From JBBTCX01 sp964494205 (GTDB taxonomy: Bacteria; Planctomycetota; Phycisphaerae; UBA1845), in NCBI GenBank assembly GCA_964494205.1, contig CAZBRD010000004.1:278568-342567 (forward strand): a stretch of 64,000 nucleotides of DNA. Direction: 5' to 3'. The notes under the pieces are model-generated. The model did not search any database, was not told the DNA's origin, and saw only the letters and a list, made by a program, of their open reading frames with translations. Below are positions 43,937-51,600 of this stretch, one piece after another. Position 1 is the stretch's first letter, and each line of letters starts with the position of its first letter. The translations under genes and the position numbers were made by a program.

Positions 43937-44263
43937 TTAGGTTGTCGTTTTCTTTGTCAGCTGAGCAATTACGTTTGGTACCAATAGGATGGATTTGGCT
44001 TTTCCTGAAGTGTTATGTTCAGTTACAACCTTAAATGCGACCGACTTGACGTCACACAACCGGCCGTCTTGTAATTGAATGCGGTCACCCGGCCTAGGAA
44101 TGAAGGCCGCCTTGGCTACGAATGAGACCCCCTCGGCATCACCGACGCGAGCACCGGGTTCATCGCAAATGATGCTTACAACGTGTAAGTTTTGTCGCTT
44201 ACATTCGTCAATAAACTCAGGCGTAATATCTGGAGTCTCATCGGGATCATAGTTTATTAACAT
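43937..44263 (-). CDS. Hypothetical protein, 108 residues
   Basis: A small soluble protein, no family recognised. The middle part FIPRPGDRIQLQDGRLCDVKSV looks like a small beta-barrel, and the N-terminus is acidic (YDPDETPDITPEF). AGGA precedes the ATG. It sits beside the split HNH gene and its AT-rich composition suggests it belongs to the same accessory patch. Confidence 0.55.
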   Translation of the reverse strand: MLINYDPDETPDITPEFIDECKRQNLHVVSIICDEPGARVGDAEGVSFVAKAAFIPRPGDRIQLQDGRLCDVKSVAFKVVTEHNTSGKAKSILLVPNVIAQLTKKTTT

Positions 44264-44280
44264 CGAGTCTAATCCTAAAC

Positions 44281-45495
44281 CTACTTACTCGTCTCCATCG
44301 CCTCGTTCTCGCGCTTCACCCACGTGAAGTGATAATCCTTATCCTCAATCGCCTCGCCCACCGGCGTCAGGCGCAGTGGTTTGAACGTGTCGCACATCAC
44401 CGCCAGTTCGCTCGTGCGGTCGTGGCCGACGGATTTTTCATAGGTGCCAGGGTGTGGCCCATGCGGGACGCCCATCGGGTGCAGGCTGATGGATTGCGAG
44501 AGGATGCCCTTGCGACTCGTGAAGTTGCCGTCCACGTAATAAAGGATCTCGTCGCAGTCCACGCTCGCGTGGCCATAGGGGCACGGGATCGCCTTGTGCT
44601 CGCCGTTGTCGTAGTAGTCCACCTTGCGCGGCACGAAGCTGCAAATGATAAACCCGCGCCCCGCGAACGTGATGTGCGTCGTCGGCGGCAGATGCACGGT
44701 CGCGGTTCGCGGCTGATAGTCGTGAATATTGAACGCGACCGGATACACGATGCCGTCCCACCCCGCGAGGTCCCAGGGAAAATGCTGGAACTCGTGCACC
44801 GTGAGCTGATTGTCATGCTTCACGATCAGCGGGTACGGCCCATCGCCGTGCAGCTTGCGATCGAAGCGAAGCATCTCCGTCGGAATACGGAAGTCGCGAT
44901 GACAATACGGCGCGTGCATCCCGATTTGACCGGACTCATTGCGAAACTGTTTCGGCAAATCGATGTAGGTAGCCGACTCGAACACGAGGAACGTGCCCTT
45001 GTTCCCGTCCGGGTGCAGGCGATACGGCGTGCCCTTGGGGACGATGACGTAATCGTGCTTCTTGAAAGGCAGCGGACCATAGATCGATTCGAGCATCCCG
45101 CCGCCGTCATACGCGAACCAGCACTCATCGCCCTCGGCGTTGTTGAACCAATGCTTCGCAGGCTGATTGATCTTGGCGATGCCGACGCGCACGTCGTCGT
45201 TCATCAACACCGTCCGCCGCGCGGTGAGAAAATCCCCCTCCGACTTCAGCTCCCACGTCTTCAAATGCCTTCGATGCAGCCGCTGCTTGTCGATCGGCGC
45301 GATCGGACAAAAACCGGGCAGTTCCATCTCGCGCACCGAAAACTCATCCGTCGGTGGCGTGCGGAAATAAAGAATGCTGTAAGTGCTGTCGAACCCCACG
45401 CGCGTCATGCACTGCTCCATCAGCAGCTTGCCGTTCTCACGGTGCGTAACGTGATGCTTGGGGGGAACACTTCCGAGGCGGTGGTACTGAATCAT
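44281..45495 (-). CDS. hmgA: Homogentisate 1,2-dioxygenase
   Basis: Iron enzyme that opens the ring of homogentisate to maleylacetoacetate in tyrosine breakdown. Family features include WFNNAEGDECWFAYDGGG, DYVIVPKGTPYRL, FIICSFVPRKVDYY and LHPMGVPHGPHPGTYEKSVG with the iron ligand region. Its 404-residue length is near the family norm. ATG 45495 is chosen (GGAG six bases upstream) over the in-frame GTG at 45507. hpd lies 145 bases upstream on the same strand, so the two probably act in one catabolic pathway; maleylacetoacetate isomerase and fumarylacetoacetase genes are not here. Confidence 0.92.
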   Translation of the reverse strand: MIQYHRLGSVPPKHHVTHRENGKLLMEQCMTRVGFDSTYSILYFRTPPTDEFSVREMELPGFCPIAPIDKQRLHRRHLKTWELKSEGDFLTARRTVLMNDDVRVGIAKINQPAKHWFNNAEGDECWFAYDGGGMLESIYGPLPFKKHDYVIVPKGTPYRLHPDGNKGTFLVFESATYIDLPKQFRNESGQIGMHAPYCHRDFRIPTEMLRFDRKLHGDGPYPLIVKHDNQLTVHEFQHFPWDLAGWDGIVYPVAFNIHDYQPRTATVHLPPTTHITFAGRGFIICSFVPRKVDYYDNGEHKAIPCPYGHASVDCDEILYYVDGNFTSRKGILSQSISLHPMGVPHGPHPGTYEKSVGHDRTSELAVMCDTFKPLRLTPVGEAIEDKDYHFTWVKRENEAMETSK

Positions 45496-45537
45496 TGATC
45501 GCTCCACTATTCGATAAGAAAAGAATCGATTTCAAGG

Positions 45538-45627
45538 ATTACAAATTACCGATTACAAGCCACTGTCCGCATGGCAGTGCGTTGCAATACAACTACCTTT
45601 TGTCATTAGTAATTTGTAATTTGTAAT
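45538..45627. repeat. AT-rich inverted repeat plus GCCACTG palindrome
   Basis: Between hpd and hmgA, ATTACAAATTAC (45538-45549) is complementary to GTAATTTGTAAT at both 45609-45620 and 45616-45627, able to form a 12-bp stem. Inside the loop lies a GCCACTG...CAGTGCGTT palindrome (45559-45583), the second copy of the family seen at 21187. Confidence 0.7.
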
Positions 45628-45639
45628 TCGTATTTCCAA

Positions 45640-46731
45640 CTAAAGGTTTCCGCGCAACGCCTGCTCTCGCTCAATGCTCACAAACAGCGCCTTGAAATTC
45701 CCGATGCCGAAGCCGCGACTGCCGTGCCGCTCGATTACTTCAAAGAACAACGTCGGCCTGTCCTGCACCGGCGACGTGAAAATCTGCAGCAAGTAACCGT
45801 CGTCGTCGCGATCAACAAGAATGCCAAGCTCGCGAAGTTCGCTCCAATCCTCGTCGATGTTGCCGACGCGCTCCTTGATGTAGTCGTAATAAGTTTCGGG
45901 CACACGCAGAAAGTCGATGTCGCGCTTGCGAAGGTCTCGCACCGTCTTGCAGATGTCGCCGGTGTTCATGGCCACATGCTGCACGCCAGGCCCGCAATAG
46001 AACTGCAAGAACTCATCGATCTGACTCTTCTTCTTCCCCTCTGCCGGTTCGTTGATCGGGAACTTGCACTTGCCTGTGCCGTTCTCCATCACCTTGCTCA
46101 TCAGCGCGCTGTACTCGGTACTGATGTCCTTGTCCGTAAACGACAGGAAGTTGTTGAACCCCATCACCTCCTCGAACCATCGAACCCAGTAATTCATCTC
46201 ACCGAGCCAGACATTGGTTACGATGTGGTCGATCGCCGCAATCCCCACCGAAGGCGAACCGTACGCCTCGATCGGCTTATAGCCCGGCGCAAACGCACCG
46301 CGATAATTCTTCCGCTCAACGAAACGAAACACCGTGTCGCCCGCGTACTTGATTTCACCCGTCGTGATCGCGCCGTGCTCATCTTCTTTCGTGATTGGCT
46401 GCTGGAGAACCGTGGCCCCCCGCGCCTTGGTCTCGCGAATCGCCGCAGCCACATCATTCACTTCCAGCGCGATAGCCTTCACGCCGTCGCCGTGCACCGC
46501 ACAATGTCGCGTGATCTCGTGATCCGGAGAATACGCCGTCGTGAACACAAACCGGGCGTTGCCCTGCTGCATCACATAGCTCGCCCGATCACGCGAACCG
46601 GTCTCAAGCCCCATCTTAGCCACGGGCTTGAAGCCAAAAGTCTTGTCGTAAAAGTGGGCTGCCTGCTTGGCGTTGCCCACGTAAAACTCCACGTGGTCGT
46701 AGCCCTTAATAGGCAAAAAATCAGCGGTCAT
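45640..46731 (-). CDS. hpd: 4-hydroxyphenylpyruvate dioxygenase
   Basis: Makes homogentisate from 4-hydroxyphenylpyruvate. It shows two vicinal-oxygen-chelate domains in 363 aa. The iron ligands sit in AIDHIVTNV, GVQHVAMNTGDI and FFEVIERHGSRGFGIGNFKALF. AGGAGGACACCC before the ATG is a strong ribosome-binding site. It is immediately upstream of hmgA and supplies that enzyme's substrate. Confidence 0.95.
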   Translation of the reverse strand: MTADFLPIKGYDHVEFYVGNAKQAAHFYDKTFGFKPVAKMGLETGSRDRASYVMQQGNARFVFTTAYSPDHEITRHCAVHGDGVKAIALEVNDVAAAIRETKARGATVLQQPITKEDEHGAITTGEIKYAGDTVFRFVERKNYRGAFAPGYKPIEAYGSPSVGIAAIDHIVTNVWLGEMNYWVRWFEEVMGFNNFLSFTDKDISTEYSALMSKVMENGTGKCKFPINEPAEGKKKSQIDEFLQFYCGPGVQHVAMNTGDICKTVRDLRKRDIDFLRVPETYYDYIKERVGNIDEDWSELRELGILVDRDDDGYLLQIFTSPVQDRPTLFFEVIERHGSRGFGIGNFKALFVSIEREQALRGNL

Positions 46732-46963
46732 GGGTGTCCTCCTGTATCATCTGGAACCCATTATATAGTTCACCGCGTTGCTGCGGTAATGGCCGCGATG
46801 GCGTGCGAATGCGTGGAAACTCGCAGCGCCTTTTGCAGCCTGAAACCAGCAACGGCGTAACCCCGCTGGAGTCCACGCATCTATTATCCAGGACAGTGAT
46901 TTCTTACGGCATTTCGGTGCTGGTTTGCCGCAGTTCGGACTGAGGGATACTCTAGTGCTGGCA

Positions 46964-47590
46964 ATGACCAGCAATCATGAAAGCCGCTCGATCGCACCAG
47001 CCAACCACGGCGAAGCCGAACTCGTCGCCGGACTTCAAGCAGGCGACCCAGCCGCTTTCGAGCGCCTTGTCCGCGAATACAGCATGCGAATGTTAGCCGT
47101 AGCTCGACGCCTGCTCATCAACGAAGAAGACGCCCGCGACGCCCTTCAGGACGCTTTTGTTTCCGCATACCGCGCTGGAAAAAACTTTGAAGGAAAGTCG
47201 CGGCTGTCGACGTGGCTGCACCGCATCGTCACCAATGCTGCCTTGATGAAATTGCGCTCGCGGAAAAACAAGAACGAGCAATCCATCGAACCCTTACTGC
47301 CCAAGTTTCTGGAAGACGGCCACCAGGCCGATCCATCAAAGGAATGGCAACAGTCGGTGGTCGGCCATATGCAATCGACCGAAACGCAGGAGTACATCCG
47401 CAAACGAATCGCCGAGTTGCCCGACAACTATCGCACGGTGCTCGTGCTCCGCGACATCGAGCAACTGAGCACGGAAGAAACCGCGGACATGCTGGGAATC
47501 GAAACCAATCTTGTGAAAGTGCGTTTGCACCGCGCTCGCCAGGCGCTTCGTACGTTGCTGAACGAGCAGTTCAAAGCACAGGCCATATAA
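46964..47590 (+). CDS. ECF sigma factor (RpoE-like)
   Basis: 208 residues. Region 2 reads FERLVREYSMRMLAVARRLL, DARDALQDAFVSAYRAG and RLSTWLHRIVTNAALMKLR; region 4 reads RIAELPDNYRTVLVLRDIEQ, LSTEETADMLGIETNLVKVR. The linker between them is long and charged. Followed by a zinc-finger anti-sigma gene 21 bases downstream. ATG 46964 was chosen; upstream in-frame TTG at 46925 is possible. Confidence 0.92.
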   Translation: MTSNHESRSIAPANHGEAELVAGLQAGDPAAFERLVREYSMRMLAVARRLLINEEDARDALQDAFVSAYRAGKNFEGKSRLSTWLHRIVTNAALMKLRSRKNKNEQSIEPLLPKFLEDGHQADPSKEWQQSVVGHMQSTETQEYIRKRIAELPDNYRTVLVLRDIEQLSTEETADMLGIETNLVKVRLHRARQALRTLLNEQFKAQAI

Positions 47591-47611
47591 GATGAATCAG
47601 GAATCAAGCGT

Positions 47612-47857
47612 ATGACATGCCGCGAAATCATTGAGTTCCTGATGGAGTACCTGGACGACGAACTCCCACCCGCCCAGAAGGCCGTCTTCGACCGTCACAT
47701 GAAAGCCTGCCCGCAATGCATGTGCTATCTTAATTCCTACAAGAAAACCATCGAACTGGGCAAAACTGCTTTTACTTGCAAAGACGACAACGTCCCCGAG
47801 CAAGTGCCGGAAGAACTGGTTCAGGCGATCCTCGCCGCCCGCAAGACTTCCAATTGA
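47612..47857 (+). CDS. Zinc-finger anti-sigma factor
   Basis: 81 residues. The zf-HC2 motif FDRHMKACPQCMCYL gives H-x3-C-x2-C, preceded by CREIIEFLMEYLDDELP, the usual helix that grips the sigma factor. There is no membrane segment, so it is a soluble anti-sigma factor. It forms an operon with the ECF gene upstream. Confidence 0.88.
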   Translation: MTCREIIEFLMEYLDDELPPAQKAVFDRHMKACPQCMCYLNSYKKTIELGKTAFTCKDDNVPEQVPEELVQAILAARKTSN

Positions 47858-47886
47858 ATCCAAATAGCCGATCGCAAGAACGAGCC

Positions 47887-47911
47887 GTAGGGTGGGTGCT
47901 CTGCACCCACC
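47887..47911. repeat. GTAGGGTGGGTGC palindrome, intergenic
   Basis: GTAGGGTGGGTGCTC followed by TGCACCCACC, between the anti-sigma gene and ybjQ. It matches the copy inside the amidohydrolase gene and the one at 56154. Confidence 0.8.
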
Positions 47912-47966
47912 TTCTATCTCCTGCAGATTGCCATCTGCGACAACTCGCAATCGAAACGCTGATTTA

Positions 47967-48305
47967 CTACGCCGTCTCCGGCTCAATCACCACCGCAGTG
48001 CCATAGCATAGCACTTCCGTCGCGCTCACCTTGGTGCCGACATCAGACGCGTCGAAGCGCAGCCCCACGACCGCATTGGCCCCCAACGCCACCGCGTGAT
48101 CAACCAGCAGCTCAAACGCCTGTTGTCGCGTCTGCTCGCACATTTCAGTATACGCCCCGATCTGTCCGCCAATAATCGATTTGAGTCCACCCATGATACC
48201 CTGCGCAATCGTCGGCGCTCGCACGATGATCCCGCGCACAACGCCAAGATACTGCTTGATTCGATACCCCTCGATCGTAAACGTCGTCGTCACCGGAATA
48301 GGCAT
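47967..48305 (-). CDS. YbjQ/UPF0145 family protein
   Basis: 112 residues, forming the small pentameric fold of UPF0145/YbjQ. Characteristic sequence: FTIEGYRIKQYLGVVRGIIV, then GANAVVGLRFDASDV and EVLCYGTAVVIE. AAAGGAGAG precedes the ATG. Function unknown; the family is sometimes annotated as heavy-metal binding without direct proof. Confidence 0.9.
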   Translation of the reverse strand: MPIPVTTTFTIEGYRIKQYLGVVRGIIVRAPTIAQGIMGGLKSIIGGQIGAYTEMCEQTRQQAFELLVDHAVALGANAVVGLRFDASDVGTKVSATEVLCYGTAVVIEPETA

Positions 48306-48477
48306 TCGCTCTCTCCTTTATTGCAAACCGTTAGCTCACCGGAATTGTCCGCGCGTGCATGATTCTTGTCGAGAGAAATCCGTTCTCCGTTGAATGCCGA
48401 GGTAAATATGATGATGTGATTTCGATCATTTCCGCCCACGATTGCGACCGTCATTCTCGGCGCGCATAATTCCGTTC

Positions 48478-50676
48478 ATGTCCGCCATCGCCCAAAAACT
48501 CGAAAAGCTCCGCGACGAAATTCGCCAGCACGACCACGCCTACTACATCCTTGGCCAGCCCACCATCACCGACAAACAATACGACGACCTCCTCGCTGAG
48601 CTTCGCAAACTCGAAGAAAAGCATCCCGATCTCATCACCCCCGACTCCCCCACCCAGCGGGTCGGCGGCGCACCAATCGACGGCTTCACGCACGTAACGC
48701 ACACCACGCCGATGCTCTCCGTCGACAACACCTACGACGAAACGCAACTCCGTGAATTCGATCAGCGCGTGGCCAAGGGACTCGGCGGTGATAAGTACGC
48801 GTACATCGTCGACCCCAAAATCGACGGTGTCGCTGTCTCCCTCACCTACGAAAACGGCCTCCTCACGCTCGCAGCCACCCGCGGCGACGGCACCACCGGC
48901 GACGACATCACGCAAAACGTTCGCACGCTCCGTTCCGTCCCCTTAAAACTCAACGCAACCGTAGGGCGGGTTTCACCCGCCACCCACAACGTAAAAGCAT
49001 CAGAACTCGTTTCACCCGCCGCGAAATCCAACGTCCCCGACATCCTCGAAGTCCGCGGCGAAATCTTCTGGCCCTGGGACGCCTTCAAGAAACACAACGA
49101 GCAGCGCGAGCGCGCCGGCGAACCCCTCTTCGCCAACCCGCGCAACGCCACCACCGGCACGCTTAAACAACTCGACCCGCGCAACGTCGCCGATCGTGGC
49201 CTGCAATTCTGCTCACACGGTTTCGCCCGCATCGAACCGCTCACCGTCGCCACTCACTGGGAACTACTGCAATTGTTCAAGCAGTGGGGCATTCCCGTCA
49301 GCGCGCATTGCAAACGATTTGAGACTATCGACGAAGTAATCCGCCATCTGCCCGATTGGGACATATGGCGTCACGATTACCCCTTTCAAACCGATGGACT
49401 CGTCATCAAAGTCGATTCCCTCGATCAACGCGACGCGCTCGGCACCACCAGCCGCTTTCCACGCTGGTGCATCGCCTACAAGTTCGCTGCCGAGCAAGGC
49501 GAAACCATTCTCCGTGATGTCGATTTTCAGGTAGGCAAGCTCGGCACCATCACCCCCCGCGCCATCCTCGATCCAGTGCCATTGTCCGGCACTACCGTTC
49601 GTCACGCCTCACTGCACAACTTCGATCAGGTGGAACGATTGGGAGTGCGCATCGGCGACACAGTCATCGTCGAAAAAGCCGGCGAGATCATCCCACAGGT
49701 GGTCAGCGTCATCCTCGAAAAGCGGCCAAAGAACGCGAAACCGATCATCGCGCCTAAGAAATGCCCGGAATGCGGCGGCGACGTCGAACAGGATGAAGGC
49801 GGTGTCTACATCCGCTGCATCAACCCATCATGCCCCGCCCAACTGAAAGAACGTCTCATCCATTTCGCCGCTCGCGATCAGATGGACATAGAAGGCGCAG
49901 GCCGCGTCCTAGTCGAGACCCTCGTCGACAAAGGGTTCCTCAAGGACTTCGCAAGCTTTTACGAGTTGCACGAGCGCCGCGACGACCTTATCGAACTCGA
50001 CCGCATGGGAAAAAAGAGCGTCGATAGCCTGCTCGAAGGAATCGAAGCCAGCAAAACCCGCCCGCTTGCACGCCTGCTCGCCGCCCTCAACATTCGTCAC
50101 GTCGGCACCAGCACCGCCGAAGACCTCGCCGAACACTTCGCCGATGATCAGAACCGCGACCGCAAGGGAGCGGCCAACGAGCCAGAGGTAGGGTCCGCCG
50201 TGCGGACCAACGAACCAGCCTCCAACAATGTGGGACCGGTTTCTAACCGGTCCACTGAATCGACCACTCTCGATCTCATCATCAACGCCTCAGAATCCGA
50301 CCTGACCGAAGTCGAAGGCGTCGGCGCAGAAGTCGCCAAGAGCATCCATCACTTTTTCCACACCAAGAACGGCCGCGAAGTCGTCAATCGGTTACGCGCC
50401 GTCGGCGTCAACCTGAATCAAACCAAGCGCGCTCGCGCTACCGATTCACCAATCGCCGGCATGACCGTTGTCGTCACCGGCACGCTCGAAACCATGGGCC
50501 GAAAAGAAATCCAGGACCTGATCAAGGAACTCGGCGGCCACCCCGCTGGCAGCGTCAGCAAAAAAACCGACCTCGTCGTCTATGGCGAATCCGCCGGCTC
50601 AAAACTCGACAAGGCAAATGAATTAGGAATCAGGACCATGGATGAAAGAGCATTCCTCAGCCTTATTGGAAAATGA
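48478..50676 (+). CDS. ligA: NAD-dependent DNA ligase
   Basis: Joins nicks during replication and repair using NAD. 732 aa, longer than the usual 670 or so. Domain order: Ia (1-75), adenylation with Lys in VDPKIDGVAV, OB fold, Cys4 zinc finger CPECGGD...CINPSCPAQ, helix-hairpin-helix, and C-terminal BRCT (GMTVVVTGTLETMGRKE). Two insertions relative to the family contain palindromic repeats in frame: residues about 162-181 in the adenylation domain, and about 565-600 in the helix-hairpin-helix region. All catalytic motifs remain intact, so the enzyme is probably active. Confidence 0.96.
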   Translation: MSAIAQKLEKLRDEIRQHDHAYYILGQPTITDKQYDDLLAELRKLEEKHPDLITPDSPTQRVGGAPIDGFTHVTHTTPMLSVDNTYDETQLREFDQRVAKGLGGDKYAYIVDPKIDGVAVSLTYENGLLTLAATRGDGTTGDDITQNVRTLRSVPLKLNATVGRVSPATHNVKASELVSPAAKSNVPDILEVRGEIFWPWDAFKKHNEQRERAGEPLFANPRNATTGTLKQLDPRNVADRGLQFCSHGFARIEPLTVATHWELLQLFKQWGIPVSAHCKRFETIDEVIRHLPDWDIWRHDYPFQTDGLVIKVDSLDQRDALGTTSRFPRWCIAYKFAAEQGETILRDVDFQVGKLGTITPRAILDPVPLSGTTVRHASLHNFDQVERLGVRIGDTVIVEKAGEIIPQVVSVILEKRPKNAKPIIAPKKCPECGGDVEQDEGGVYIRCINPSCPAQLKERLIHFAARDQMDIEGAGRVLVETLVDKGFLKDFASFYELHERRDDLIELDRMGKKSVDSLLEGIEASKTRPLARLLAALNIRHVGTSTAEDLAEHFADDQNRDRKGAANEPEVGSAVRTNEPASNNVGPVSNRSTESTTLDLIINASESDLTEVEGVGAEVAKSIHHFFHTKNGREVVNRLRAVGVNLNQTKRARATDSPIAGMTVVVTGTLETMGRKEIQDLIKELGGHPAGSVSKKTDLVVYGESAGSKLDKANELGIRTMDERAFLSLIGK
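48961..49020. repeat. GTAGGGCGGGTTTCACCCGCC element inside ligA
   Basis: GTAGGGCGGGTTTCACCCGC is a palindrome at 48961-48980, and TTTCACCCGCC recurs at 49010-49020. Translated in frame as VGRVSPATHN and later VSPAA, in a loop of the adenylation domain. Confidence 0.75.
50188..50208. repeat. TAGGGTCCGC palindrome inside ligA
   Basis: GTAGGGTCCGCC followed by GTGCGGACC, identical in core to 60488-60508. Translated as VGSAVRT in LigA. Confidence 0.8.
50229..50252. repeat. TGTGGGAC palindrome inside ligA
   Basis: TGTGGGACCGGTTTC followed by TAACCGGTC, one base different from the intergenic copy at 3086-3109. Translated as VGPVSNRS in LigA, 20 bases after the TAGGGTCCGC element. Confidence 0.8.
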
Positions 50677-50782
50677 CAGTTTGAGAGAACGGTGTGGAGA
50701 GATGATTCTTCTATGACGGCAGAAAGTAGCTGCAGACAGATTTCAATGATTCAAAAGTTGTTGCATCGAGATTCCTGTCGGA

Positions 50783-50815
50783 GGTATCCCTCCCCATTCG
50801 GGAAGGGATACTCCC
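50783..50815. terminator. Hairpin between convergent genes
   Basis: GGTATCCCTCCCC and GGGAAGGGATACTCC can pair (core TATCCCT/AGGGATA) between ligA and the convergent zinc-finger gene. There is no T-run, so it is a terminator or another palindromic repeat. Confidence 0.4.
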
Positions 50816-50834
50816 GCGGAATACCCGGCATTGA

Positions 50835-51410
50835 CTAAACTCGATACATTCCGCGATCGACTTTCTTCACTTCCTTCACTTGCGGAAGCAAATTGCTGAT
50901 CGCCTTGGAAAGGTCTTTCGAAGCCGTCTTATACCCCGCACGAATGACCGCACCCGAAATGTCCTTCACTCCCAACGCACTGCTGGACTGACGCAGCACC
51001 TTCAACACGAAATCGCGCAGCGATCCACCTTCCGGTCGGCGACCTCCGCCTCCTACTCGCCCCGCCTTCGCAGGTCGTCCTCGTCGCGCCACGCCGGCGC
51101 TGCGAACGCCGCTCGGCGCACTGCCAACCATCGACAGAATTCCGCTCATTGCCTCAATCTGTGCATCGATCGCATCCCGCTGCGCAGAAAGCTCGCTCAC
51201 ATAGGCATGAATTTCCCCCGCAATACGACCAGCTCCGTCGCCCCCGAATGATACAGCCGCCCTCGCCGGCCGACCTGGGCCGCGTTTCCCCGCCGCACGC
51301 GCCTTGGATGCACCACCAGCGCCATGACCCGCGCTCATATGTCGCGCCAGGTGCGCAGGCATCGAGAATGTTCGTCCACATTTGGCACACTTGAGACTAC
51401 TTTTTGGCAT
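50835..51410 (-). CDS. C2H2 zinc-finger DNA-binding protein with winged-helix-like end
   Basis: 191 residues. The N-terminus has CAKCGRTFSMPAHLARHMS with a further His, a classical C-x2-C-x12-H-x4-H finger, rare in bacteria. Two AT-hook-like tripeptide blocks follow (RGPGRPAR and RRGRPAK). Residues about 85-105 make a short helix that may dimerise. The C-terminal 60 residues (LRDFVLKVLRQ, VKDISGAVIRAG, YKTASKDLSKAISNLL) look like a winged helix. AGGAG lies before the ATG. Probably a nucleoid or regulatory protein; function is inferred. Confidence 0.75.
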   Translation of the reverse strand: MPKSSLKCAKCGRTFSMPAHLARHMSAGHGAGGASKARAAGKRGPGRPARAAVSFGGDGAGRIAGEIHAYVSELSAQRDAIDAQIEAMSGILSMVGSAPSGVRSAGVARRGRPAKAGRVGGGGRRPEGGSLRDFVLKVLRQSSSALGVKDISGAVIRAGYKTASKDLSKAISNLLPQVKEVKKVDRGMYRV

Positions 51411-51600
51411 TGTGTTTCTCCTATTTAGTTTTCTATAGAACCCGACCTAGGAGGCCACCTTAAGTCAATTCATGGTAAACGGCAAGCAAATCACTATTCA
51501 CACAGTGTGCTTCGCAACCTGCAAACAATATGAATTCGCAGAACCTCAATTTGATAATGCGATGGGTAGATGTGCACCAATAATATGTATTTCGATTGGA

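Noticed and set aside
44329..45498. 389-codon plus-strand frame opposite hmgA
   Set aside because: Antisense shadow of hmgA, which is clearly homogentisate dioxygenase; rich in Arg, His and Val as expected for reversed GC-rich codons.
45724..46860. 378-codon plus-strand frame opposite hpd
   Set aside because: Antisense shadow of hpd with no recognisable domain.
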